NCBI RefSeq assembly: GCF_043195125.1
Contig: NZ_JBAFWR010000009.1
Direction: 5' to 3' (one strand)
DNA: 64,000 bases
Source of the DNA: NCEH01 sp043195125
Lineage (GTDB): Bacteria; Pseudomonadota; Alphaproteobacteria; Rhizobiales; Xanthobacteraceae
This document shows positions 33,364-41,947 of this stretch, piece by piece. Position 1 is the first letter of the stretch. Each line of letters opens with the position of its first letter. Below the pieces are notes generated by a model. The model made no database searches. It was not told where the DNA came from and saw only the letters and a program-made list of their open reading frames with translations. The position numbers and the translations under genes were made by a program.

Positions 33364-33378
33364 TGCGGAACGCATTTT
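33364..33378 (+). promoter_or_regulatory. shared operator-like motif, copy A
   Basis: TGCGGAAC-N2-ATTTT, preceded by AATCCAT. It lies between the divergent acyl-CoA dehydrogenase (start 33167) and acyl-CoA ligase (start 33450) genes. The same pattern recurs at 40747 and 47816 in the other two divergent promoter regions of the island. TGCGGAA-type half-sites are known for some IclR-family regulators, and two IclR genes are in the island. Confidence 0.65.
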
Positions 33379-33449
33379 TATTTTCTTGATTTCGATCCCG
33401 GCCGGATTATCAGTTTGTCAGCGCGCCGCCCCAGCCGGAAGGATGCTCC

Positions 33450-35567
33450 GTGTCTCTCAAGAAGCTGATCGACCCCGCCTCCATCGCCATCGTCGGCGTC
33501 TCCACCAAGAAGGCCACGTTCCAGGTGGGCGGGCGCGCGATCTTCGATCACCTGCGGCTGCACGGCTACGACCAGCGCATCGATCTGGTGACCCGCGAGA
33601 AGGCGGTGATCGATGGCGTCGAGACCGTCACCAGCCTCCGCGAGTTGTCCCATGTTCCGGACTGCGTAGTGATCTCGGTGCCGGCCGACGACGTCTACGC
33701 CACGGTGGAAGAGGCGCTCGGCCTCGGGGTGCGGGCGTTCGTGGTCATCACCGGCGGGTTCTCGGAATCCGGCGAGGAGGGCGCCGCCAAGCAGGCGCGC
33801 CTCGCCGCGCTGGTGCGCAGCCACGGCGCGGCCATGCTTGGACCGAACACCACCGGCTTCGTCAATCTCGGCCGGCGCGTCGCCCTGAGCTCCACCAGCC
33901 GCATCACCGCCAGCCTGCCGCGCCCGGGCGTGGTGGGCCTCGTGGTGCAGAGCGGGGCGCTCGGCAGCGCGCTGATGGAGGAGGCCGAGCGCGCCGGCAT
34001 CGGCCTCAGCCACGTCATCTCCACGGGAAACGAGGCGGCGACCGGCCTCGCGGACTTCGTGCAGTTCCTGGTCGACGACCCGGCGACGCGCGCCATCGCG
34101 CTCTATGTGGAGGGCATCCGCGAGAGCGGCCGGCTGCTGGCGGCCGCGCGCAGCGCCCATGCCGCCGGCAAGCCGGTGGCGCTCTACAAGGCTGGCCGCT
34201 CGGAGGCAGGCAGGCGCACCGCCGCCGGCCATACCGGCGCGCTGGTCGGCGAGCGCGGCGCCTACGAGGCGGCGGTGCGCCAGCTCGGCTGGGTGGATGT
34301 CGCCGCCATCGAGGACCTGCTGCCGGTGGCGCAATATGTGGCGACCGCCTGCGCCACCCGCAGCCTTGGCATCCTCACCGTTTCCGGCGGCTATGGCGGC
34401 TGCGTCGCCGACGCGCTGGAGAGCAGCGGCGCCGTGTCCCTTCCCGCGCCCGGGGAGGCCACCGTGGCGCGCATGCGGGCCGACATCCCGGCGTTCCTGT
34501 CCACCAGGAACCCAGTGGACATCGCCGGCACGCCGTTCCGCCGTCCCGAGGGCTTCGCCACCTGCCTCGACGCCTTCGCGGACGATCCCGCCTTCGACGG
34601 CATCGCGGTCGCCAATACCCCCATCGTGCCGCCCTGGGCGGAGAACGTGGCCGATGCGATGATCGCCGCCAGCCGGCGCACCGGCAAGCCGATCTCGCTG
34701 GTCTCGCCCGCGGAGATCTTCAACGGCGCCGCGCTCGGGCGGCTGCGGCGCGAGGGCGTGCCGGTCTTCACCCGCATCGACACCTTCGTGGCGGCGGTGG
34801 CCGGTGCGGCGGTGGCCGACGCGGCGCGGCGCGCGCCCCCCCGCCTGCTGCGCGAGGGTCCGGCCGAGGGCCGGGAGCTGCGCCTCGACGGCGTGCCGGT
34901 CGCCCTCAGCGAGGCGGCCAGCAAGGACCTGCTGAAGGCCCGCGGCCTCGCCTTTCCGCGCGAGGCGTTCGTGCCCGGCGCAGACGGTGCGGCGGTCCTC
35001 GCCGCCGCCCGCGAGGTGGGCTATCCGGTGACGCTGAAAGGCATGGCCGCCGGGGTGGTCCACAAGTCCGAGCTCGGCCTCGTGGCCGTGGCGGTGCCCG
35101 ACGAGGCGGCGCTCAAGGCGAGGATCGCGGCGATGCTGGACAGCATCAAGACGCATGCCCTCACGCTTGAAGGCTTCCTCCTCGCCGAGACGGTGCGGCC
35201 CCAGGCGGAGGTGATCCTTGGCCTAGGCCTGGACCCGGAGTTCGGCCCCACCCTCACCTTCGGTGCCGGCGGCATCTACACCGAGATCATGCGGGACGTG
35301 GCGGTGCGCATCCTGCCGCTGGACCCCCAGGAGATCGCCGCCATGATTCGCAGCTGCCGGATCGCGGCGCTGCTCGAAGGCGCGCGCGGCCGGCCGGCGC
35401 TCGACGTGGAGGCGCTGACCGACCTTGCGGTCGCCGTCGCTGACCTCGCGCCCGGCCTCGGCCACGACTTTGCGGGCCTGGAGCTCAACCCGGTGGGCGT
35501 GGGACGCGCCGGCGAGGGCGCGTGGATCCTCGACGCCACCGTGTTCCGCATGGGCGTGCCGTCGTGA
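33450..35567 (+). CDS. acyl-CoA ligase of the ADP-forming acetyl-CoA synthetase family (fused CoA-binding and ATP-grasp)
   Basis: 705 residues from a GTG at 33450. The N-terminal CoA-binding Rossmann domain starts DPASIAIVGVSTKKATFQ; a succinyl-CoA ligase-like region follows with the likely phosphohistidine in AGHTGALVG (near residue 261). The ATP-grasp domain occupies roughly 480-705 and contains VHKSELGLVAV. These enzymes interconvert acyl-CoA plus ADP and phosphate with free acid plus ATP. Here it may activate an imported acid. It overlaps the next gene by four bases (GTGA). Confidence 0.85.
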   Translation: MSLKKLIDPASIAIVGVSTKKATFQVGGRAIFDHLRLHGYDQRIDLVTREKAVIDGVETVTSLRELSHVPDCVVISVPADDVYATVEEALGLGVRAFVVITGGFSESGEEGAAKQARLAALVRSHGAAMLGPNTTGFVNLGRRVALSSTSRITASLPRPGVVGLVVQSGALGSALMEEAERAGIGLSHVISTGNEAATGLADFVQFLVDDPATRAIALYVEGIRESGRLLAAARSAHAAGKPVALYKAGRSEAGRRTAAGHTGALVGERGAYEAAVRQLGWVDVAAIEDLLPVAQYVATACATRSLGILTVSGGYGGCVADALESSGAVSLPAPGEATVARMRADIPAFLSTRNPVDIAGTPFRRPEGFATCLDAFADDPAFDGIAVANTPIVPPWAENVADAMIAASRRTGKPISLVSPAEIFNGAALGRLRREGVPVFTRIDTFVAAVAGAAVADAARRAPPRLLREGPAEGRELRLDGVPVALSEAASKDLLKARGLAFPREAFVPGADGAAVLAAAREVGYPVTLKGMAAGVVHKSELGLVAVAVPDEAALKARIAAMLDSIKTHALTLEGFLLAETVRPQAEVILGLGLDPEFGPTLTFGAGGIYTEIMRDVAVRILPLDPQEIAAMIRSCRIAALLEGARGRPALDVEALTDLAVAVADLAPGLGHDFAGLELNPVGVGRAGEGAWILDATVFRMGVPS

Positions 35568-36505
35568 GCGCGCCGGGCAAGAGGCGCGAGAAGCGCATCG
35601 CCGCAAAGGATGCCGGCGCCCTGATCGCGCGCACACTCGCCGACGGGGACCTCCTCGCCATCGGCGGCTTGTTCAAGCAGGGCCGCCCCTTGGCCCTGGT
35701 GCGCGAGGTGATCCGGCTCGGCCGCAAGAAGCTCAAGCTCGTCTCCTCGCCCGGCTCCGGCTTCGACGTGGACCTGCTGATCGCTGCGGGCTGCGTGGCG
35801 GAGACGTTCCTGCCGGCGGTGACGCTGGAGGACCGCATGTGCCCCGCCTTCCGCGGCGCCGTGGAGGCGGGCACCGTCACCGCCCACTGCGTCGACGCGC
35901 TGTCTATCGTCGGCGGGCTCCTGGCGGCGGCGAACGGCGTGCCGTTCCAGCCAGTGGCGGCCTGGAAGGGCTCGGACGTGCCGAAGCACAATCCGCTCGT
36001 CGCCCCAATCACCTGCCCGTTCACCGGCGAAGCGCTCTACGCCACCCGCGCCATCCGCCCCAAGCTCGCTTTGCTCCATGCCCAGGAGGCCGACGCCTAC
36101 GGCAACGTGCGCCACCTCGCCACCATGACCTATGCGGACCAGCTCATCGCCCGCGCCGCCGAGACGGTGATCGTGAGCGTCGACCGCATCGTCCCGCCGG
36201 ATGAGATCATCGCGCGCCCGCGCGAGACCTCCATCCCCTGCATCTATGTGGACGCGGTGGTGGAGATCCCCTACGGCGCCCACCCCACCGGCAGCTTCCC
36301 GCTCTACTCCATCGACGAGGCCTATATCGAGCACTATGCCGACCTCGCCGAGGCCGCCCGGCGCGGCGCCGACGGCGCGCGGGAAAGGCTCGCCGACTAC
36401 ATCGCGGCTCACGTGCGCGCGCCGGCGCGCCAGGAGGACTATCTCGCTCTCGCCGACGGCACCGCCCGAATGCGCGCGCTCGAGGAGGAGGCCGCATCCC
36501 TATGA
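35564..36505 (+). CDS. CoA-transferase-like subunit A (glutaconate CoA-transferase/IpdA type)
   Basis: 313 residues from the GTG at 35564, whose GTGA overlaps the ligase stop; an earlier in-frame start at 35522 would lie deep in the ligase gene. The N-terminal KDAGALIARTLADGDLLAIGG and the later PGSGFDVDLLIAAGCV are typical of family I CoA-transferase alpha subunits. IpdA of steroid-degrading bacteria is in the same superfamily but works as a ring-opening hydrolase, so the reaction could be CoA transfer or C-C hydrolysis. ATGA overlap with subunit B. Confidence 0.83.
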   Translation: MSAPGKRREKRIAAKDAGALIARTLADGDLLAIGGLFKQGRPLALVREVIRLGRKKLKLVSSPGSGFDVDLLIAAGCVAETFLPAVTLEDRMCPAFRGAVEAGTVTAHCVDALSIVGGLLAAANGVPFQPVAAWKGSDVPKHNPLVAPITCPFTGEALYATRAIRPKLALLHAQEADAYGNVRHLATMTYADQLIARAAETVIVSVDRIVPPDEIIARPRETSIPCIYVDAVVEIPYGAHPTGSFPLYSIDEAYIEHYADLAEAARRGADGARERLADYIAAHVRAPARQEDYLALADGTARMRALEEEAASL

Positions 36506-37266
36506 CCACCGACTGCGCGCCGGCCGAGCTCCAGGCCGTCTATCTCTCCCGCGACCTTGAGGATGGCGAGCTCGGCGCTGCCGGGGCGTCGGCGGCCATT
36601 CCCATGGCGGCGATCCTGCTCGCCCGCCTCACCCATGCGCCGAACATTCAGATCGCCGGCGAGATGTTCGTCAATCCGCGGCCCAGAAAGCTGTGGAACT
36701 CCATGCTGGACGACCGGGCGCTCGGGGCGTGCGAGGCCTCGGAGACGTTCCTGGAACTGTTCGGCCACTCCCATCGCGGCCTCGACTTCTTCTTCCACAA
36801 CGGCATGCAGGTGGACGCGCACGGCAACATCAACCTGCATTTCGTGGGCGGCACCATCGACAAGCCGAAGATGCGCGGGCCGGGTGCCGCCAACATCTCC
36901 TATGCCGCCATGTCGCGGCGCTTTTACATCTGCACAACCGCGCACTCGCCCCGCACCTTCGTGGAGAAGGTGGACTTCGTCACCTCCCCCGGCTTCCTTG
37001 ACGGGCCGAAAAGCGTCAAGGCGGCCGGCCTGAAGGGCGGCCCCCGCTTCTGCATCACGCCGCTGGCGGTGATGGACTTCAACCCGCAGACCCTGCGCAT
37101 GCGCCTGAAGTCGGTGCATGCCTGGAGCTCGGTGGACGAGGTGGCGGCGAAGACCGGCTTCGCGCTCGAAGTGCCGGCCGAGGTGCCGGAGACGCCCGCG
37201 CCCACCGCGCGCGAGCTGGAGCTGCTGCGCGGCATCGTGGACCCCGACGGCCTGCTGCGGAACTGA
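36502..37266 (+). CDS. CoA-transferase-like subunit B (glutaconate CoA-transferase/IpdB type)
   Basis: 254 residues. It begins at the ATG overlapping the subunit A stop. Contains NGMQVDAHGNINLHFVGG and DFVTSPGFLDG, matching the beta-subunit fold. The usual active Glu motif of classical CoA-transferases (ExG in a GENG-type stretch) is not evident to me, which favours an IpdB-like or divergent activity. It pairs with subunit A; last gene of this plus-strand operon, 14 bases before the end of a convergent crotonase gene. Confidence 0.8.
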   Translation: MTTDCAPAELQAVYLSRDLEDGELGAAGASAAIPMAAILLARLTHAPNIQIAGEMFVNPRPRKLWNSMLDDRALGACEASETFLELFGHSHRGLDFFFHNGMQVDAHGNINLHFVGGTIDKPKMRGPGAANISYAAMSRRFYICTTAHSPRTFVEKVDFVTSPGFLDGPKSVKAAGLKGGPRFCITPLAVMDFNPQTLRMRLKSVHAWSSVDEVAAKTGFALEVPAEVPETPAPTARELELLRGIVDPDGLLRN

Positions 37267-37280
37267 GCGCCGCCCCGGCC

Positions 37281-38075
37281 TCAGGAGGCGCGGGCGCGCA
37301 GGGCGAGCGCGGCGTCGAGCGCCGCGTCGTGCTCGGCGCTGCCATGGGCGGCCGCCTGCATGGCGGCGGCGGCGCCGAGGAAGTCCTGAAGATGGGTGCG
37401 CTCCGCCATGCGCAGAAGGCGCTTGGTCATGCGGATCGCCGGCGCGGGCTTGGCGGCGATCTCGCCGGCGAGCGCGAGCGCGCGCGGCAGAAGCTCCTCC
37501 TCTGGCACCACGTCGAGCACCAGGCCGAGGCGCAGCGCCTCCGCGGCATCGATGGGCCGGCCGCGGAAGCTGATCTCGCACGCCCGCTGGTAACCCACAT
37601 GGCGCACCAGGAACCAGCCGCCGCCGTCTCCGGAGACGATGCCGAGATTGACGAACACCTCGCCGAACAGCGCCGTGCCCGAGGCGAGGCGCATGTCGCA
37701 CATGAGGCTCAAGTCGCAGCCCGCGCCCATGGCCGGCCCGTTCACCGCGGCAATGGTGGGGATGTCGAGCCGCTGCATGATCTGCGGGATCTGCTGCACG
37801 CCCGACAGGTAGGCCTCGGCGATCTCCACCGCCGGCCCCGCGAACATGCCGGCCTTCGCCCGCATGTCCTTCACGTTGCCCCCGGCGGAGAACACCGGCC
37901 CCGCGCCGGTGATCACCAGGACGCGGACGGCGCCGTCCTGCTCCACCTCCCTGAGCCGCGCCACCAGGGCATCGAGCATGTGGCGGTCGGAGAGCGGATT
38001 GCGCCGCGCGGGATCGTTCAGGGTCAGGAGCGCGACGCCGTCGGGCCGGCGATCCAGCAGGACCTCATCGGACAT
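37281..38075 (-). CDS. enoyl-CoA hydratase/isomerase family protein
   Basis: 264 residues from the ATG at 38075, which follows a clear GGAGG. Crotonase fold: VLVITGAGPVFSAGGNVKDM and NGPAMGAGCDLSLMCDMRLA form the oxyanion hole. It differs from the paralogous pair at 39903 and 46921. Its start overlaps the end of the upstream IclR gene by 11 bases, so it is co-transcribed with at least one regulator. Confidence 0.86.
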   Translation of the reverse strand: MSDEVLLDRRPDGVALLTLNDPARRNPLSDRHMLDALVARLREVEQDGAVRVLVITGAGPVFSAGGNVKDMRAKAGMFAGPAVEIAEAYLSGVQQIPQIMQRLDIPTIAAVNGPAMGAGCDLSLMCDMRLASGTALFGEVFVNLGIVSGDGGGWFLVRHVGYQRACEISFRGRPIDAAEALRLGLVLDVVPEEELLPRALALAGEIAAKPAPAIRMTKRLLRMAERTHLQDFLGAAAAMQAAAHGSAEHDAALDAALALRARAS

Positions 38076-38970
38076 CGGAAACCTCCGGGACACCGGGATG
38101 GGCCGCCACGTTGCCGTCCAGCAGGCGGCGCTCGATCTCGCGGGCGATCTGCACGAGGCGCTGGCCGATCTTGCGCTGCTTCCAGCCAGGCAGGTGCCGG
38201 GCCGGGGCGCCGCAGGCGAGCGCGTAGACCGGCGAGCCGCCGGGGAAGACCAGCGGCACGGCCACGCCGTTGATGTCGGTGTTCCAGCTCGCGGACGCGG
38301 TGGTGAAGCCCTGCTCGGCCACCTCGCGCCGCCCGGTCTCGATGCTGGCGAGCAGGGTGTCCCAGCGCTTGGCGTGGCGCTCGCGCAGCAGGCCGAGGAG
38401 ATACTGGAGCTCGTTCTCGGCCAGCGGCGCGATCAGGGCATGTCCGGTGGCGGTGCCTGCCAGCGGGATGCGCGAGCCCACTTCCAGGCGCAGGGTCATG
38501 AGCGTGTTGAGGGAGTGGCACACCTCGAGCTCGATCACGTCGAGGCGGTCGCGCGCGGCGAGGGAGGCATGGACCGCGAAGGTGTCCGCCAGCTCCTTCA
38601 GGTAGGGCCGCACCAGGTCGCCGAGGCTGAACGGCTCGCGCGCGGCGAATCCCAGCGCCAGCACCGCCGTGCCGATGCGGAACTGCCGCCGGCGTGGCGA
38701 ATAGTGCAGATAGCCGAGGCCGGCCAGCGCCTGGAGCAGACGCGACGTGGTGGGCTTGGGCAGGCCCACCTTCTCCGCCACCTCCATGCCGCTGAGCCAG
38801 ACCGACTGGGTGGTGCCGAACGCCTCGAGCACGATGAGCCCGCGCGCCAGCGCGTTCACGAAGTCGCGGTCCTGCGCGATCACCCCGCGCTGGCGGCGGC
38901 GGCGCACCATGTCGCGCGGGGCCGGGGCGGCCCGGTCTTCGGCGGTGCTTTCGTCGATCTGGTCATCCAT
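38065..38970 (-). CDS. IclR family transcriptional regulator, copy 1
   Basis: 301 residues. The N-terminal winged helix (about 35-100) has VNALARGLIVLEAFG and the recognition region GLPKPTTSRLLQALAGLGYL. The effector domain (about 115-285) has GTATGHALIAPL. There is a basic N-terminal extension of about 30 residues (DMVRRRRQRG). IclR proteins sense small aromatic or aliphatic acids. It lies 7 bases downstream of a second IclR gene, an unusual tandem. Confidence 0.88.
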   Translation of the reverse strand: MDDQIDESTAEDRAAPAPRDMVRRRRQRGVIAQDRDFVNALARGLIVLEAFGTTQSVWLSGMEVAEKVGLPKPTTSRLLQALAGLGYLHYSPRRRQFRIGTAVLALGFAAREPFSLGDLVRPYLKELADTFAVHASLAARDRLDVIELEVCHSLNTLMTLRLEVGSRIPLAGTATGHALIAPLAENELQYLLGLLRERHAKRWDTLLASIETGRREVAEQGFTTASASWNTDINGVAVPLVFPGGSPVYALACGAPARHLPGWKQRKIGQRLVQIAREIERRLLDGNVAAHPGVPEVSDVR

Positions 38971-38977
38971 GGAAAGG

Positions 38978-39787
38978 TCAGTCGCCCCAGAAGCTCGCGC
39001 CCAGTTGATCCATGCGGTGGCCGATCTCGCTCGACATGGCCATCAGCTCCGGTCCCAGCTCGTCCTGGAACCGCGCCGGATCGAGATCGCGCCGCCGCGT
39101 GCCGCAATTGAGCGCCAGGATGGTTTCGCCGCGGTCGAGCCACACCGGCGCGCCCACCGCATATATCTCCCGGCGCCAGTCGCCGAAGGAGACCGAGAAG
39201 CCACGCCGGTCCACCTCGGCGATGGCCTCGCGCAGGCCATCCTCCATCGCGTCGGCGGAGGGGCCAGCCGCGGCGCGGATGGCCTGCATGTGGGCCTCGC
39301 GTGCCGGCGGCGGCAGCGCCCACATATAGGCCCGCCCCATGGCCGACTGGGCGATGGGCACCAGGGCGCCGATATGCAGGCGCATGGTGATGGTCTCGGG
39401 ACCCGAGCAATAATGCAGATAGATCATGTCCGGACCGTTGCCGATGCCGAGCGCGACCGACATTTCGTGCTTGTCGGCCATGGCCTGCATCAGCGGCTCG
39501 GCCACCTGGCGCACCGAGAGCGTGCGCAGCACCGTGTAGCCGAGCGTGGAGACCTTGTCGCCGAGGTGGTACTGGGCGTGCGGCCCCACCTGCCGCAGAT
39601 AGCCCATGGCGCACAGCGTGTAGGCGAGCCGCGCCACGGTCGCCTTGGGCAGCCCGGTGCGCTCGGCGATCTCCTTGTTGCCGAGCGGCGCGTCGATGGC
39701 GCGGAAAGCCCGCAATATGGCGAGCCCGCGCGCCAGCGAGACGACCTCGGTGGTCTTGTCCTTGGATGGCGCCATGATCCTTCCCAC
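38978..39787 (-). CDS. IclR family transcriptional regulator, copy 2
   Basis: 269 residues from a GTG at 39787, with GAGGG seven bases upstream; the ATG at 39775 has its purine stretch too close. The winged helix holds VVSLARGLAILRAFR and GLPKATVARLAYTLCAMGYL; the effector domain has SAMGRAYMWAL. It is clearly related to, but not a recent duplicate of, copy 1. It sits between the crotonase at 39903 and copy 1 on the same strand. The two may form a heteromeric or dual-signal control of the island. Confidence 0.88.
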   Translation of the reverse strand: MGRIMAPSKDKTTEVVSLARGLAILRAFRAIDAPLGNKEIAERTGLPKATVARLAYTLCAMGYLRQVGPHAQYHLGDKVSTLGYTVLRTLSVRQVAEPLMQAMADKHEMSVALGIGNGPDMIYLHYCSGPETITMRLHIGALVPIAQSAMGRAYMWALPPPAREAHMQAIRAAAGPSADAMEDGLREAIAEVDRRGFSVSFGDWRREIYAVGAPVWLDRGETILALNCGTRRRDLDPARFQDELGPELMAMSSEIGHRMDQLGASFWGD

Positions 39788-39800
39788 GCTCGCACCCTCA

Positions 39801-39884
39801 AGCCGGATTCGCCTACGCCGAATCCGGCTCTCTCAATAAGTTAGAGAGCGAACCACAGTCCACGTGGAAGCGCCTCGCGCTTCC
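39801..39884. promoter_or_regulatory. run of three stem-loops between a crotonase and IclR copy 2
   Basis: An 11-bp perfect stem AGCCGGATTCG/CGAATCCGGCT (39801-39811 and 39819-39829), then CTCTC/GAGAG around TTATTGAG (near 39830-39848), then GGAAGCG/CGCTTCC (39866-39872 and 39878-39884). None has a good T run. On the minus strand they follow the crotonase stop and precede the IclR gene, so they may act as a processing site or partial terminator that separates catabolic and regulator expression. Confidence 0.55.
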
Positions 39885-39902
39885 GGAGCGACCAATCGCA
39901 CT

Positions 39903-40688
39903 CTAAGTCCCGGTCCAGACCGGCGCGCGCTTCTCGGCGAAGGCGCGCGGGCCCTCCTGAGCGTCGCGGCTGTCATAGACGGAGCGATAGATCTGCTTGG
40001 CCTCGGCAAGGCCGGCGTCGCAGCCCAGGCTCATGGCATTGAGCAACGACTGCTTGCCCGCCGCCACCGAGAGCGGAGCGTTGGCGACGATGATGCGCGC
40101 CAGCGTCCGTGCCCGCTCCAGCGCCGCTTCTGCCGTCGGCTCCACATAATTGACGAAGCCGATGGCGTGCAGGCGTTCGATCGTCTGGGGCTCGCCGGTG
40201 AGGACCATCTCCATCACCAGCGGCTGCGGCATCTGCCAGAGGAGCGGCACCGCCCAGGGCGAGCCGCGCCCGCGCTTCACCTCGGTGATCCCGCCGCTGG
40301 TGCCGGCGACGCCGATGCGGATGTCGGCGTTGAGCGAGAGCATGAAGCCGCCTGCGGCGAAGTGGCCGGTCATGGCGGCGATGATAGGCGCGCGCACGCG
40401 GCGCATGCGCTCGTGAAACGGGTCGCGAATTATCTGCAGTACGTCGCCGCCCTTGGCACCGATGCTGCTCGCCTCCTTCAGGTCCATGCCGGCGCAGAAC
40501 GTGCCGCAGGGCGCGGCGGTGAGGATCACGGCGCGGATCTCGGGGCGCCGGTCTACCTCCTCCCACAGGTCGAAGAGCCTCTCGGCGGCAGCGACCGACA
40601 GGGCGTTGCGCCGCTCCGGGCGGTTCAGGGTGATGGTGGCGAGGCCGTCTGCGGCCTCGAATTGCACGATCTCGTCGGGATGCATCAC
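39903..40688 (-). CDS. enoyl-CoA hydratase family protein, paralogue 1
   Basis: 261 residues. Crotonase fold with an unusual PCGTFCAGMDLKE block and a second block FAAGGFMLSLNADIRIG. It is strongly similar to the protein at 46921 over its whole length (shared GSPWAVPLLWQMPQP-type and NAPLSVAAGK-type stretches). It is divergent from the TAXI-TRAP genes, with the shared operator-like motif (copy B) between. Start MMHPDEIVQF; either Met may be used. Confidence 0.87.
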   Translation of the reverse strand: MMHPDEIVQFEAADGLATITLNRPERRNALSVAAAERLFDLWEEVDRRPEIRAVILTAAPCGTFCAGMDLKEASSIGAKGGDVLQIIRDPFHERMRRVRAPIIAAMTGHFAAGGFMLSLNADIRIGVAGTSGGITEVKRGRGSPWAVPLLWQMPQPLVMEMVLTGEPQTIERLHAIGFVNYVEPTAEAALERARTLARIIVANAPLSVAAGKQSLLNAMSLGCDAGLAEAKQIYRSVYDSRDAQEGPRAFAEKRAPVWTGT

Positions 40689-40746
40689 CGATTCCGTTCC
40701 TTGCCGAATGATGGCACGGCGATCAGGCTACATCAAAAACTCACTG

Positions 40747-40761
40747 TGCGGAACGTATTTT
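40747..40761 (+). promoter_or_regulatory. shared operator-like motif, copy B
   Basis: TGCGGAAC-N2-ATTTT in the same orientation as copies A and C. It lies between crotonase paralogue 1 (start 40688, minus) and the TAXI solute-binding protein gene (start 40917, plus). Confidence 0.65.
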
Positions 40762-40916
40762 CAAAATGTAATTGTACCTTCCTCCGATCTGTGTCACGTT
40801 CATAAGTATCGGGACGATGAGGGCCCGGCCCGGCGCGTTCGTGCGCGCCGCCGGCGTTCATCCCGTGACCGCCGGCGCGACCCGGCGTGCGACAAGAAAA
40901 ACTTTGGAGGAACGAC

Positions 40917-41915
40917 ATGCGGGGACACTTCTCTCGCGCTATTGGGCTTCTCATGGGCCGCCGGCGCGGCCGCGGCCGCGCGTCGGCCCTCTTCTGCGGC
41001 GGCGCCTTCGCGGCGCTGCTGGCGCTGCCGGCCGGGGCGGAGACGCTCACGCTCGGCGCCACCAACGCCACGTCGAGCCACTACCAGGTGGCCGTGGGCA
41101 TGGCGCAGGCCATCGAGAAGGGAAATCCGGGCACCACGGTCACGGTGGTGGAGACCGGGGCCAGCGTCGACAACGTGCGCCGGCTGGCGCGGGGCGAGAT
41201 CGACCTCGGCCTCGTGGCGGGCGACGTCTTTGTGCAGGCGAAGAACGGCACCGGCCAGTTCGAGGGCAAGCCGGTGGCCGACCTCGTGGCGCTCTACCCC
41301 TATGACGATTCCATCATCAACATCGCGGTGCGCGTCGACAGCGGCATCACCGACCTCAACGGGCTGACGGGCAAGAACTTCACGCCCGGCATTCGCGGCA
41401 GCGGCGGCGAGCTGCTCGTCACCCAGAGCTTCAACCTGCTTGGCATCAAGCCGCGCTACATCTACGGCACCGTGAACGACGCCATCGAGGGCGTCGGCAA
41501 CAACCAGCTCGTGGGCTACTCCAAGTACGCCGCCGCCTCGCGCGTCGACGCGACTCTGCGCGAGCTGATGACCAAGGTGGACATGCGCATCCTGGGCTTC
41601 ACCAAGGAGCAGCAGGAGAAGGTGCTCGCCAAGATCCCGGGCGTGAGCTTCGTCACCATCCCGGTCGGCTTCATCAAGGACAACCCGGCCTTCGCCACGC
41701 CCTCGGTGCCGATCGTCTATGCCACGCGTTTGTCGCTGATGAACGATGCGACCGCGAAGAAGATCGCCCACGCCATCGACCAGAACCGGCAGATCCTCAT
41801 CAGCGTGTGGCCGCAGCTGAAGGACTACGACTTCAAGAAGTCGCTGCTCGAGACGGTCGAGATCGGCATCGCCGTCCATCCCGGCGCGCTCGCCCACTGG
41901 AAGTCGGCGCAATAA
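40917..41915 (+). CDS. TAXI family TRAP transporter solute-binding protein
   Basis: 332 residues from the ATG at 40917, with GGAGG seven bases upstream. An Arg-rich N-terminus and hydrophobic stretch (FCGGAFAALLALPAGA) form a long signal peptide, cleaved near residue 41. The mature part starts TLTLGATNATSSHYQVAVG, and contains GEIDLGLVAGDV and GIRGSGGELLV, the pattern of TAXI binding proteins, which capture carboxylates such as glutamate or 2-oxoglutarate-like acids. Followed 32 bases later by the fused permease. Confidence 0.88.
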   Translation: MRGHFSRAIGLLMGRRRGRGRASALFCGGAFAALLALPAGAETLTLGATNATSSHYQVAVGMAQAIEKGNPGTTVTVVETGASVDNVRRLARGEIDLGLVAGDVFVQAKNGTGQFEGKPVADLVALYPYDDSIINIAVRVDSGITDLNGLTGKNFTPGIRGSGGELLVTQSFNLLGIKPRYIYGTVNDAIEGVGNNQLVGYSKYAAASRVDATLRELMTKVDMRILGFTKEQQEKVLAKIPGVSFVTIPVGFIKDNPAFATPSVPIVYATRLSLMNDATAKKIAHAIDQNRQILISVWPQLKDYDFKKSLLETVEIGIAVHPGALAHWKSAQ

Positions 41916-41947
41916 TTCCTTCGGCTGCGAACGTCAGAGGCGCTCAG

